A DNA stretch of 64,000 nt from Anaerobiospirillum succiniciproducens DSM 6400. Its GTDB lineage: Bacteria; Pseudomonadota; Gammaproteobacteria; Enterobacterales; Succinivibrionaceae. This document shows positions 30,107 to 39,646 of the stretch, in pieces (within the stretch, counting starts at the first letter, position 1; every line of letters starts with the position of its first letter). The notes beneath the pieces were generated by a model that saw nothing but the letters and a program-made list of their open reading frames with translations, had not been told where the DNA came from and did no database searches. The stretch lies in NCBI RefSeq assembly GCF_000482845.1, contig NZ_KI519511.1, positions 58,115-122,114 on the forward strand, written 5' to 3'. The translations under genes and the position numbers were made by a program.

Positions 30107-30300
30107 TGAGCTTGATTGAACTTCAATAACTTCAATACTGACCTGAGCTGGGCTTCAAGGCTGAGCTTGATTGAACTTCAAGGCTGACCTGAGAGGATCG
30201 CTTGCGATCTGAGCTGGACTCGACTGCATGGCTGAGCTGGACTGCAAGGATGAGCTAAGTTGCGCTGGTTTGCTATCTGAGCTAAGTGGCTTGGGGTGCA
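30107..30300. repeat. interspersed short direct repeats
   Basis: TGAGCTTGATTGAACTTCAA occurs at 30107-30126 and 30162-30181. CTGACCTGAG occurs at 30138-30147 and 30184-30193, and further GAGCTGGACT/GAGCTAAGT variants follow. The whole gap 29891-30375 has no credible gene. Confidence 0.6.
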
Positions 30301-30375
30301 CGGCTTTGCCTATGCTTTAGCAAGGAGAGGCAAAGCTAGGCATGGACATTGGCAATGCCTATTTCATAAACATAA

Positions 30376-30418
30376 AAGGCCCAGATCCCAACACTTTATC
30401 ATTAGGATACTAGGCCTT
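30376..30418 (-). terminator. terminator of the lipoprotein gene at 30499
   Basis: AAGGCC (30376-30381) pairs with GGCCTT (30413-30418), extended inward by an imperfect AGATCC/GGATAC pairing. On the minus strand it is followed by TTTTATG. Confidence 0.6.
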
Positions 30419-30498
30419 AGGCTGTTAAAGCGCTTTTGTTAAATGCCTTTGCTATGGCTTTAGGCATCGAAGATTGCTTAAGCTATAACTTAATGTGC

Positions 30499-30912
30499 CT
30501 ACATGCTGATGAAATACTCATCTTGATAGCGATGAACACGGGCAAAGGAGATCACCTCAGTACCATCTTCAAAAGTACTCTTAATCTGCACTCTTAAATT
30601 GTCTGGGGATGGACCTAACTGATGCACGCCTAAAATCTCGACATCGCTTAAACCGCCACAGTTTTCCACTAACTTGACGGAGCTTGAGGCCTCACGTACG
30701 AGGTTTTCAGCTAAGAAGTCGATTTGTCTTTGATTATGGGCAGCAACATTGTAGCAAGCTAAAGCTGCTTCACCATTACCACTATATACTGCTGTTACAT
30801 ATGCTTTAGCAATCGATTCTGGTGAGGATCGATCAGATGAGCATGCAGTTAATATTGCGCATAATGCTAATAACAGGAAAATGCGAGCAATCTTAATGCT
30901 ATAGCAGAGCAT
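30499..30912 (-). CDS. DUF4878-like lipoprotein (paralogue 2)
   Basis: A 137-residue lipoprotein. The signal peptide IFLLLALCAILTAC carries an LTAC lipobox. The mature core SPESIAKAYVTAVYSGNGEA, then LRVQIKSTFEDGTEVISFAR, is the same NTF2-like layout as its paralogues. AAGG precedes ATG 30912. It is the most diverged of the five, with a second Cys in CYNVAAHN and a third in NCGGLSD. The function is unknown. Confidence 0.82.
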   Translation of the reverse strand: MLCYSIKIARIFLLLALCAILTACSSDRSSPESIAKAYVTAVYSGNGEAALACYNVAAHNQRQIDFLAENLVREASSSVKLVENCGGLSDVEILGVHQLGPSPDNLRVQIKSTFEDGTEVISFARVHRYQDEYFISM

Positions 30913-31305
30913 GATAAGACCTTATGTTATTTTTGTTGTTAAGCTGTAACTAAAATACACTTATATGTTGTTTGAGTGTCGCGTATTGTATCTATGCAAC
31001 TTCCACAGATCAAGATATATACGGCGTTTGCTGTAAAGTTGCGCGACGCTTTGCACTAAAATCTAGATACAGACGCAGCAAAATCCGATTAAATCAGGAT
31101 CTAGCGCCTACATACAACTTTGAGAATGATTATCATCAAACTCAATATGTATGAAGAGGACAATAAAAGTCCCTTTTACTCGCGCCTCAAAGCCCCTTTA
31201 AGCCCAACTCTTATTCAATTTCAACAGTGCTGCAATTAAGGCACGTCTTAGCAGAGCTAAAAGAGCCACTAGCTTTTCTTGAGGCTATAAATCTTGCTCA
31301 TAAAA
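30913..31305. other. gene-free spacer
   Basis: Promoter DNA for the minus-strand lipoprotein is expected here. A short ORF at 30972-31154 lacks a ribosome site and family features. Confidence 0.4.
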
Positions 31306-31335
31306 AAGAGCAAGCTAAAACTTGCTCTTAATCAA
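31306..31335 (-). terminator. terminator of the lipoprotein gene at 31400
   Basis: On the minus strand AAGAGCAAG-TTTTAG-CTTGCTCTT is followed by TTTTAT. The stem of nine pairs is perfect. Confidence 0.9.
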
Positions 31336-31399
31336 TTGCGCTAAATTATAGCTACTGTAGCTGTGTCTTATAAGCGCAACAAATACTAGAGGCTATCTA

Positions 31400-31810
31400 C
31401 TAGAAAGATACCTTGTACTTGCCGCCTACGTTAACTACCTTAACCTCGCCATCTTCGGTCTCGCCATTGCCAAAGGTGGTCTTGAGCTTAACGGTACAAA
31501 CGCCGCCTTCATCCTTACACTCACCAGTAACGCCAGTGCTTACAACTTCCTTGCAGCCGCCGTTCTTCTCAACTTCGCCCTTGACGCTCTCCATAGCGAT
31601 CTTAAGCTTGCCATCCAGTACAGCCTTCTCGTCAGAGCTAAGCTTACCGGTGTCGATTAACTCTAACATCTTGTCTGACTTGCCCTCATAGACATACTTA
31701 GAGAACTGCACTGCTACGTCCTCAGGCTTTTCAGAACCACCGCAAGCGGATAAAAGTAATGCAGCAGAGCCTAAAACACCTGCAGCTAACCAAGTCTTAA
31801 GTTTTGGCAT
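31400..31810 (-). CDS. DUF4878-like lipoprotein (paralogue 3)
   Basis: A 136-residue lipoprotein. The start is ATG 31810 (MPKLKTWLAAGVLGSAALL), set by the signal peptide and GAGG upstream. The frame stays open to 31927, but the extra 39 residues look non-coding. The lipobox is LSAC followed by GGSEKPED. The core VAVQFSKYVYEGKSDKMLEL is followed by a GECKDEGGVCTVK loop with a Cys pair likely to form a disulfide, then TTFGNGETEDGEVKVVN. It is closest in layout to the 32506 and 33165 paralogues. Confidence 0.88.
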   Translation of the reverse strand: MPKLKTWLAAGVLGSAALLLSACGGSEKPEDVAVQFSKYVYEGKSDKMLELIDTGKLSSDEKAVLDGKLKIAMESVKGEVEKNGGCKEVVSTGVTGECKDEGGVCTVKLKTTFGNGETEDGEVKVVNVGGKYKVSF

Positions 31811-32440
31811 AGGTAATACCTCATGTGCGGCACTCATAAACTCAAAACGAGCTAATCTATCAACATAAAGTGCCGAGTAATTGTCAAAAACATGCATGTC
31901 AAAAGGACAGCTAGTACGCATTATCATGCATTACAATTGCCAAAACTGAGTTTTACATCCCATTTGCACCATCTACAGCCATAGTGCACTAAATTGTAAC
32001 ACAGCCCATCAGGGAACAAAGATACCCAAACCCTGCATTAAAGTGCCCTATACCCCTTAAAAAGGCTCAATAATCCATCAAAAAGTAGCCATTGCCTCGC
32101 CTAAATCACGAATAGCAAATGGTAAACTCCACTGTCAAAACATGCTTTTACACCCAGAGCCATAAGCAGCAATTCAACTCTTCATCCTCATTAGCAGATA
32201 ACAAGATTGCCACTTGCAACCAGTAAGAGATAAGCTTAGCTAAGCCCGTTTGAAAATGGATGGGATTGGATGACAAAGTTGGGCTGAGCTTAGCGGATGG
32301 CGATCTTTAAGCTTAGCTTAGCTTTGCTTAGCTTTGTTGCCTGCATCAAGCGCATTAAGATCGAACAGGTGGCTGTAGAAGCATGACTTTTGGGCATGCC
32401 TATGCGCATGGAGGTGAATATTGGTAGGCAGAATAAAAAA
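31811..32440. other. gene-free stretch with short AGCTTAGCTT repeats
   Basis: About 0.6 kb without a gene. Near 32310-32340 there are short direct repeats of a GCTTAGCTT/CTTAGCTTTG unit. Promoter DNA for the minus-strand neighbour is expected. Confidence 0.4.
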
Positions 32441-32479
32441 CGGCCCAAGCAAATAGCACTAGGCTAATGCAGTGGGCCG
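32435..32479 (-). terminator. terminator of the lipoprotein gene at 32506
   Basis: CGGCCCA (32441-32447) pairs with TGGGCCG (32473-32479). On the minus strand it is followed by TTTTTTATT. Confidence 0.8.
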
Positions 32480-32505
32480 CTTTTAAAAGTAGTGACTAAT
32501 AAGTA

Positions 32506-32916
32506 CTACTTGAGGGAAACCTTAAGGACGCCTTCTCGGTTAACTAAGGAAACCACACCGGTATCGGTAGAACCATCGCCAAAGGTGTGCTCAACCTTAA
32601 CGGAGCAAGCATCGCCGTCATTAGCGCAGTTGCCATCAACGCTTAGAGCCTTAGTGCCCTTGTAACCATCGCTCATCTTAGCCTTGGTCTGAACAGGAGT
32701 GAGAGCAACAGTAAGCTTACCCTTAGCAAGCTTTAACTCGTCCTCGCTTAAACCCTTGGTATCAACTAAGGTCATGACCTTATCGATATCATTTTCAAAA
32801 GTTGCCTTTGAGAAGGCTAAAGCTGCATCTTCTGGCTTTGGACCGCCACAAGCAGTCATGACTAAAGCAGAAGCACCCAATACTACGGCACTAACGAGGC
32901 CCTTGAACTTGCGCAT
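32506..32916 (-). CDS. DUF4878-like lipoprotein (paralogue 4)
   Basis: A 136-residue lipoprotein. ATG 32916 (MRKFKGLVSAVVLGASALV) has AGGA upstream and is preferred to ATG 32934. The lipobox is MTAC, followed by GGPKPED. The core LAFSKATFENDIDKVMTLVD precedes a GKLTVALTPVQ segment, the Cys-pair loop GNCANDGDACSVK, and EHTFGDGSTDTGVVSLVN. It is strikingly similar to the 31400 and 33165 proteins, indicating tandem duplication followed by divergence. Confidence 0.9.
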   Translation of the reverse strand: MRKFKGLVSAVVLGASALVMTACGGPKPEDAALAFSKATFENDIDKVMTLVDTKGLSEDELKLAKGKLTVALTPVQTKAKMSDGYKGTKALSVDGNCANDGDACSVKVEHTFGDGSTDTGVVSLVNREGVLKVSLK

Positions 32917-33164
32917 TACTATTCCTATACACACATAAGAGATACTGCTATTGAGCAGTAATCAAAACTGACTATAACTTAACTAACACAAGTCCTCATG
33001 AGATTGCACTTACCTTGCGTCGTCAAGATTATATACGACAATATAGATCTTAGACACTTTTTAGTAGCTTAAGCCTTTTTGAGATAAATTCACAGAATGG
33101 CCATTGCCGCTTGTGCTGCAATGCACTTTCTAAAGATGCCGCCGCACTATCAACTCTAAGCGCA

Positions 33165-33620
33165 CTACATTTTGACCTTGAGGTTGCCATTTACGTTAAT
33201 AAGGTTAATGTCGTTTTCGTGCACGGTGCCATTAACAAAGCTTATTACAAGCTTAACGCTGCACTCATCTTTGTGGCTATAACAATCCCCATCTACAGCT
33301 AAGACTTTTGCCGACTTATAACCATCATGCAATGCAGCATGCACCGCCACTGGCTTGAGTGCGATAGTAAGCTTGCCCTCTGATAATGCTCCTGACTCAT
33401 TCTCAGTACTATTTGCATCATTACTGCTGTTTGCCTTCTTTTTACCATGGATTGCAACATAGTCCTCATCGGTATACATGATGCTCATGATTTTTTGGAC
33501 ATCACCGGCAAACACCGCTTCATTGAAGGCAAGCGCTATATCCTCAGGCTTTTGCTTAGGCCCTGAGCAGCCCACCATAATTAAGCCACTCAGCGCAAGC
33601 ACCATCACCAACAATCTCAT
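33165..33620 (-). CDS. DUF4878-like lipoprotein (paralogue 5)
   Basis: A 151-residue lipoprotein. GAGG precedes ATG 33620. The signal peptide LLVMVLALSGLIMVGC has an MVGC lipobox. The mature core KPEDIALAFNEAVFAGDVQK, GKLTIALKPVAVHAA, the Cys-pair loop GDCYSHKDECSVK and FVNGTVHENDINLINVNG align with the 32506 paralogue. It carries an extra Lys/Asn/Ser-rich insert of about 18 residues (KKKANSSNDANSTENES). No clear terminator is seen before 33165. Confidence 0.88.
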   Translation of the reverse strand: MRLLVMVLALSGLIMVGCSGPKQKPEDIALAFNEAVFAGDVQKIMSIMYTDEDYVAIHGKKKANSSNDANSTENESGALSEGKLTIALKPVAVHAALHDGYKSAKVLAVDGDCYSHKDECSVKLVISFVNGTVHENDINLINVNGNLKVKM

Positions 33621-35019
33621 ACTAAATCCTCATATTGCTTACAGCAGACCATGCGCTCCGCTCCGCACCATACCGCCAGCACTCCCTGCCGCGCATTGCA
33701 CAGCACTGCCTAGCTTTTAGGCTAAACCGAACTGTATTGCATGGCCTTGTACAGCCGCCATGTAGCAAATTGCTCTTAGCTGCGCTGCGATCTTAAGAGC
33801 TTAAGCTGAGCTCATCACAAGACAAGTAATGATCACAACAACAACCTTGCAGCGCTCATCATCAAGCATCAGATGGTTAATTCAGCCTTTTTGAAGAACT
33901 TTAATGTCTACTTTTATTAAGCGACGCCTATGCTGATGCTGTATGCGTGAACTAGCTAGTTCATAAAGAGTGCCATGCTAAGAGGCTAGCTTTTAAGCAG
34001 GCAGAACTACAGCGCATTAAACAGCCACTCGCACAGTCTGTATAAAAGCACGAGGGCAATTAACAGATGCCTCATCACCTCATAGCAACCATAGATCATG
34101 CTTAAGTAAGGTGATCTTGCCTAACAGCTTAGCACGACCACAGGCCATAAAGTCTCTTATTTATGGGTTTCATGACGTGTATATAGATTTTGTGGGTGAT
34201 GAGCACGAGCTTTTTATAGATGCTAGGTCTTAGATAGGAACGAGCATCAGGCTTGGGCATGCTCATGGCCTGTAATTAATAACCTGCAGTTATGTCAGCC
34301 ATGGCTCTGCCTTCACTTAACGATGCCATGCTCATTTATAAAACACGGTACTGCTGCGCCGCTAAACATCCTTAGCGACTGACCATTGCAACCGCTCCTT
34401 GGTTGCTGCTCCTTTGCCGCTATCCTTTGCAACTGCTCCTTTACCAGTTAACCTTGCTGCTGATCCTTTGCTGCTTTCAACTGCTGTTATACATGCGTGA
34501 CGAGATGAGGCCGATTTTGAAGATGGCTACTTGCTCCATGCATGGTTCGAGAGCATGGCATGGGACGGGGTATGTCATTTTTGAGTTATGCAATGTAGTG
34601 CAGCTACTTCTTGTAGTGCAGTGGTGCCGGCTAGCTCAGCTGTACATGTCTTACAGGGTCTTGGTTTGGCATTGGGCCTATAGCTTATATGGTGGTTTTG
34701 GGTGGATTTGGCGTATTTATGCGAATTGTTGTAGCTAGGCTTGGGGTGGTGATTGACAGAAAATGGCTTGTTGACATTCAAGCTTGCAACATTTGAGAGC
34801 AATGATGAAGCATTGCTCACAAAATGACAGCAAACTAAATTTTTACTATGTCTTATCACATAGAATGTCACAAAGCTTTTAAGGGCACTTCAGGGTGACG
34901 TTGCTTTTATCTCTTAAAGCTAAACAGTTATTCGTACCTAAGGCTGGTAGTGTTATCCGTACTTTAAGCGGCTGCAGCCTAGGTATATTGAGCAGTTTAT
35001 TATTTCAAGGACGATTAGC
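33621..35019. other. 1.4-kb gene-free stretch
   Basis: No supported gene. At about 34380-34480 there is a degenerate repeat with TTGCNGCTSCTCCTTTGC-like units. The 111-codon frame at 34403-34738 is Leu/Tyr-rich and lacks a ribosome site, so I do not call it. Promoter DNA for the protease at 35020 is expected. Confidence 0.45.
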
Positions 35020-35844
35020 ATGGCAAAGAAGTCTGTATTAAGTGCACTGGCAATGGCCTTAACCTTAGCTGTATCAGCCCCTGCACTGAGCGGCTGCAAT
35101 AGCACTACCTCTAACTCTGTCACTACTGACCGTACCCAAATCATGCTCGTATCTGAGCAAGAGGTGATGGCAGAGGCAGATAAGTACTATCAGAATGTTT
35201 TAGCCGAGGCTAAGCGCACTAATACTCTCAATACCAACAAGAAGACTTACAATCGTGTACGCAAGATTGCTGACAAGATGATTAAGATTGCCCCAACCTT
35301 CCGTGCTGACTGCAAGGACTGGAAGTGGGAAGTTAATGTCTTTACCTCTGATGAGGTTAATGCCTGGTGTGCTGCTGGCGGTAAGATCGGTGTTTACACT
35401 GGCATTATCGATACTCTCAAGCTTACCGATGATGAGCTTGCTACAGTATTAAGCCACGAAATTGCCCACGCTCTGCGCGAGCACTCCCGTGAGCAGATGT
35501 CAGCTGAGTACGCAAAGCAGACTGCCATGTCAGTTGCTTCATTCTTAGGCGTTGAAACTCAGAAGTTACAGCTTGCCGATATCGTCTCTCAAGTTGGTCT
35601 GAGCTTACCATTCTCCCGCTCTCACGAGACTGAGGCTGATGAGCTTGGTTTAGAGCTGATGTACCGTGCTGGCTACAATATCGATGCCGCTCCTAAGCTC
35701 TGGGAGAAGATGATCGCCTTATCTGGCAGCTCCAATGGTCTTACCAACCTTCTCTCTACCCACCCATCAGGTGAGGATCGTATCGAGAACTTAACTCGTG
35801 TTGCTGCTGAGCTTAAGGGCTCCAAGACCGACGCTAAGAAGTAA
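35020..35844 (+). CDS. M48-family metalloprotease lipoprotein, LoiP-like
   Basis: A 274-residue outer-membrane or periplasm-facing protease. AAGGA precedes ATG 35020. The signal peptide LTLAVSAPALSGC ends in an LSGC lipobox. The zinc site HEIAH lies at about residues 147-151. The third zinc ligand is the Glu in HETEADELGLELMYRAGYN (about residues 205-223). The LSTHPSGEDRIENL block before the C-terminus is typical. The length fits E. coli LoiP/YcaL, which degrade misfolded outer-membrane proteins. It probably serves envelope quality control in this lipoprotein- and autotransporter-rich region. Confidence 0.92.
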   Translation: MAKKSVLSALAMALTLAVSAPALSGCNSTTSNSVTTDRTQIMLVSEQEVMAEADKYYQNVLAEAKRTNTLNTNKKTYNRVRKIADKMIKIAPTFRADCKDWKWEVNVFTSDEVNAWCAAGGKIGVYTGIIDTLKLTDDELATVLSHEIAHALREHSREQMSAEYAKQTAMSVASFLGVETQKLQLADIVSQVGLSLPFSRSHETEADELGLELMYRAGYNIDAAPKLWEKMIALSGSSNGLTNLLSTHPSGEDRIENLTRVAAELKGSKTDAKK

Positions 35845-37430
35845 TTAACGCTATAGCCACCGCTATATCAAGGCTAGCTTGGCTCTATCAAGAGCTAGGC
35901 TAGCTGCAAAATAATAAATCCTCCCTTGCCAAGCCCTTTCCACAAGCAATCAAACAATCACCAAGCCTCTTTTGCACTCCCATCCAATCAAGATAGCCTT
36001 TTACCACCAAGCTACCTCAATAAGCCCAGACTTCAATCAGCACCAGACTTCAAGCTGCACTAGGCATTTAGCGCACTAAAGCCGCACAAGTCGGCACTAC
36101 TCTTAGTTAGTAATCTGTCTAAAAGACCAAGACGTACTACCACGCTTCGCAAGGCTAACTTTTTAGCAGACCAAATATCCTAGCCTCTAGGCTCACACAT
36201 AGCTGAACCTGACCTTTATGCATTAGCACCAAGCAAACTTCACTAGCAGCACTCTTTTAGCAGTTCTCACGTTCTGTTAATTACTACAGTTAGTAACAAG
36301 ATCTCCATTTTTTGAAGATAACAGTTCTAGGCAGCTATAAAGCAACTGTAGCCTGTCTTTTGTGCTGCAGTTTTAACGGCAGATGTTGTTGTGTTCATAG
36401 TGTCTTGCGATCTCACTAAGAGCTAAATCTAAGCCCATCTAGCCGTACAAAGTGCAAGATGCCCTGCTCTCGCTTCAATCCATTGGCCAGCGCTGATATG
36501 GGGCATGCTTTTGCAGAAGCTCATCTCAACCAAGCTCTGTACAGACTCATGATCTACCTCATCAGCTCGATAGATACTAACGAAGCAGCTTAGGACAATG
36601 GGCCGTTTAGCTAAGTTGGGCTAATTTTAGCTAATAACGCTTTTTTGAAACGCTAGTGGCTACTGCAGCTACTCGCCTTTTAGAAAGTGGTCATACCCAT
36701 TGAGTCTCAATAACTCTCAATGAGTCATATTGACGTTCAACGACTCTCAATGATTATTTTTGAGCATGGTGACTCGCTTCCAAAAGCCGTTAGTCTTGAT
36801 GCGGCCGTCTTCTTAAGCTTAGTATAAGATGGTAGAAGATCTTACGAACGGGTTTTAGTGGCAGTGTACACTGCAGCTGTGTTTGAGACTGAAGCTTTAG
36901 TCGCAGCATGGGCTGTTTTTTGGCGACTTGGCTTTGCGGCTCTGTTGATGCGGGTAATGCTTGTGACCTTGGCTATAGATGTAGCTACCACGCAAGGCAG
37001 GCTATTTTATTGGAGGCACATTTCTTTAGGCGGTGAGCCATAGTCCCAGATAAAGATCGAGAGCTAAAGAGTTAAGAGGCATAGCAAGATTGATGTGAAA
37101 GTGAAGGAGCGATCGATCAGATCGATCGGCTCGAGCAGCGGATCATGGCAAGAAAGGCCGAGTGTGTCGACTCATTGGTGATGGTATGCAGAATTTTGGT
37201 GTAGCTAGGCTCGTATGGTCATTTTATGGTGGGTATTGATGGGCTAGAATGCTGTTTTTATGGGGTTCTTGAGCCCGTGGCGACTTCAGTAGTCAAGGCA
37301 TGACTATCTGTAGCGCAATGTTATGCATTTATAGTATAGAATGGTAATTGAACAATATTTTTGTTAAATATGCGTCAGGCTCTGCTGTGCGCACTATGTG
37401 CTTGCCTCTTTGGACATAGGATCTGTTTTC
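35845..37430. other. 1.6-kb gene-free stretch with two dyads
   Basis: No supported gene. CATTGAG/CTCAATG dyads with extra ACTCTCAATGA copies occur at 36698-36750. The GATC palindrome at 37110-37128 is listed separately. A 61-codon frame at 36858-37043 has no ribosome site. Confidence 0.4.
37110..37128. promoter_or_regulatory. 19-bp palindrome with four GATC sites
   Basis: CGATCGATC-A-GATCGATCG is a perfect inverted repeat with a one-base centre. GATC occurs at 37111, 37115, 37120 and 37124. It lies about 300 bp before the EFR1 gene. If the organism has Dam methylation, this would be a dense methylation-sensitive site. Confidence 0.5.
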
Positions 37431-38267
37431 ATGTCAGTTAATCGCGTTGTTGTTGCTCACTTTTCTCCAACTGGTGGCACCAAGAAAGTTGCCATGGCAT
37501 TAGAGGACGGTCTTTTAGACCTGAGCCCAAAGTATCGCTACCAAGTCATCACATACAATTACCTCTCACCCATGCAAAGAGAGCAGCGTGTACCTGAGTT
37601 TACGCCTAACGACCTCTTAGTCTTATGCTATCCAGTCTATTTTGGTCGTATGCCATCTTGTTTAGAACAATGGCCGCAGCTAAAAGGCAATGGCGCTAAG
37701 GCCGTGGTGTGCTCAGTTTACGGTAACCGTGCTATAGAAGATGCTGAGCGTGAGACTATTACTATGCTCAAAGAGCATGGCTTTGAGGTGATTGCGTCAT
37801 TAGAAGCCATTGCTGAGCACTCTCAGGATCGTACCTTAGCCTCACACCGACCAGATAAGCGCGACAAAGAACAGCTCAGCACCATGGCCCGCAGCATTAT
37901 CGAAAAAGTATGTGAAGCCGAGGCTAAGAATAGCCCTCTACCTAGCTTTAATGTCGATACCACCACGCCTTACCGTGAAAGATCCAAGATTAAGGCTACC
38001 CCAAAACTTTTAGATATTTCCACCTGCAACGAGTGTGGTCGCTGTGCCGAGGTATGCCCAGCTGGCATTATCGATCGCCATACCCATGAGATCATTCCAG
38101 GTATGGAGCATAAGTGCATGGGCTGTCGTGCCTGCATCACTACCTGCCGTGTGGGTATTCGTGGCTTTCTTTGTGAAGATAATCTTGAGATCATCAAACA
38201 AATGGTCAACATCAAAGAGCTCAACCGCGCCCGCAAGCATAACCTCCTTAAGTGGCCAGGTGCCTAA
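37431..38267 (+). CDS. EFR1-type flavodoxin/ferredoxin fusion protein
   Basis: A 278-residue cytosolic redox protein. ATG 37431 (MSVNRVVVAHFSPTGGTKK) is chosen over 37398, with AGGAT upstream. The N-terminal ~160 residues form a flavodoxin-like domain with the FMN phosphate loop FSPTGGTKK and a YPVYFGRMP segment. Near residues 200-250 are two [4Fe-4S] ferredoxin motifs, CNECGRCAEVCPAG and CMGCRACITTCRVG. The family shuttles electrons in anaerobes, but its partners are unknown. It stands alone between long spacers. Confidence 0.9.
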   Translation: MSVNRVVVAHFSPTGGTKKVAMALEDGLLDLSPKYRYQVITYNYLSPMQREQRVPEFTPNDLLVLCYPVYFGRMPSCLEQWPQLKGNGAKAVVCSVYGNRAIEDAERETITMLKEHGFEVIASLEAIAEHSQDRTLASHRPDKRDKEQLSTMARSIIEKVCEAEAKNSPLPSFNVDTTTPYRERSKIKATPKLLDISTCNECGRCAEVCPAGIIDRHTHEIIPGMEHKCMGCRACITTCRVGIRGFLCEDNLEIIKQMVNIKELNRARKHNLLKWPGA

Positions 38268-38300
38268 ACTACTCAAATGGCAAGCTTATTAAGCTGTTAA

Positions 38301-38340
38301 ATGGCCTGAGGCATAATTTACTTGATTTGATACAGGCCAT
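38301..38340 (+). terminator. hairpin after the EFR1 gene
   Basis: A perfect 8-bp stem ATGGCCTG (38301-38308) / CAGGCCAT (38333-38340) with a 24-nt loop, no T-run. It is probably a weak terminator or an end-stabilising hairpin. Confidence 0.5.
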
Positions 38341-39646
38341 ATCACTAAGTTCACTCTTAGATCTAAACACGCCACACTCTATTATCTTATGGGTCAGCTT
38401 TCTTAGCTGACCACATCATCTCAAGATCAGCTCTTGCAAGAGCCTTATCAGGCTGCTTTCCGTGTTTTTGCAAAATTGGGCATAGCTCGTTCTTAATGGG
38501 ACTACTAATGAGCCCATTTTTACTAGCGGCGCTAGTAAGTACTAGCCGCTGCAGCTATGGCGCGTGAAAAGCTTGAAAGCTTAAGATGACTTTTGTGGTG
38601 TAATTAGATTTGTTGGTTCGATGGTGAATAAGAATCTCAATTAGGAATTTGTCTATGATGGCTGTAAGCCATCAATTGCACTATTTGTAGAGCTTGATCT
38701 TGCGTGATAAGGTTCGCATCTTTACAAAAAACTTGTCACCTGTAATCTCTTAGACAATCCCGTATTTAAGCGAATTTTAGGCATGGCCTTTTGCCTATTT
38801 TGATCTCTTCGTGGCTTTATTTTGGCTAGATCATTGTGTACTAGCTGCCTGTGATGACGATCATTTTTTAGACTCTACAAGTGTCAAGACAATAGCCGCA
38901 ATGCTTGCTACAGTGCGCCTTTATGTACTCTTCGTGCTATAATTTTTTCGATGTGACCCAGCATATTATGCATGCAAGAGTTAAGGGGATACTGATCTCC
39001 TCTAACACGCTCTTAAGAGAGCCTGCTCTAAGATCTTAAGTCTCTTATACAGGTTCTTTAACAACAGTTTCTTTATGCTATGAGAGTTGCAAACATCTTT
39101 AACTTGCGCTTTAAGATCGCAAGATAGATAGAAGCTTTTACTCTCATATTATGTTGCCGCATCTATGATCTTGTGGTGCTACTAGTTAAAAGCGATTGCT
39201 TTTAGGCACATCTTTTTATGATGATGCTTTCAGCTCTTGCTTAGGTTCTAGAGCATATTAACAGTCTGATGTGGCGTTAAAGTTAAGATTAAGATCGTGG
39301 CTTTGCTTGTTTGATTTTGTGCATAAAGCTTTGGGACTTAAAGCAAGTCTTTAGGCTTTAGCTTGGTACTTACAAGTTGTTTGTTCACTAAGTTAGGTAC
39401 ATGCACATTTAAGGCACTAAGACTTTGGCACTCGATGCCAAAGCCTATGGGCTGTTACTTTTTATGCTGTTGTTGTCTTAAGATCGTTTTGCTGCTGTGA
39501 AAATAGCAGGGTTGGTTTAGGTTTTCGCTAGGTTTTGACGGTTTTCTACTGAGCATTGTGGCTTAGTGGTAGCCTTTGCATCAGAGTATGATCTTTCATC
39601 ACGATGCTTATGCGAAGGCGCAAAGCCCTGAGAAAAGGAAATTCTT
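38341..39646. other. 1.3-kb gene-free stretch before the SpoIIE-type gene
   Basis: No supported gene. A dyad around AGCGGCGCTAGT/ACTAGCCGCT lies at 38525-38550. TATAAT at 38938-38943 could start a leader of about 700 nt. Palindromes such as CTCTTAAGAG near 39010 suggest RNA structure. Confidence 0.4.

Noticed and set aside
34403..34738. 111-codon ORF
   Set aside because: Leu/Cys/Tyr-rich, overlaps a degenerate CTTTGC repeat, and has no ribosome site or recognisable domain.
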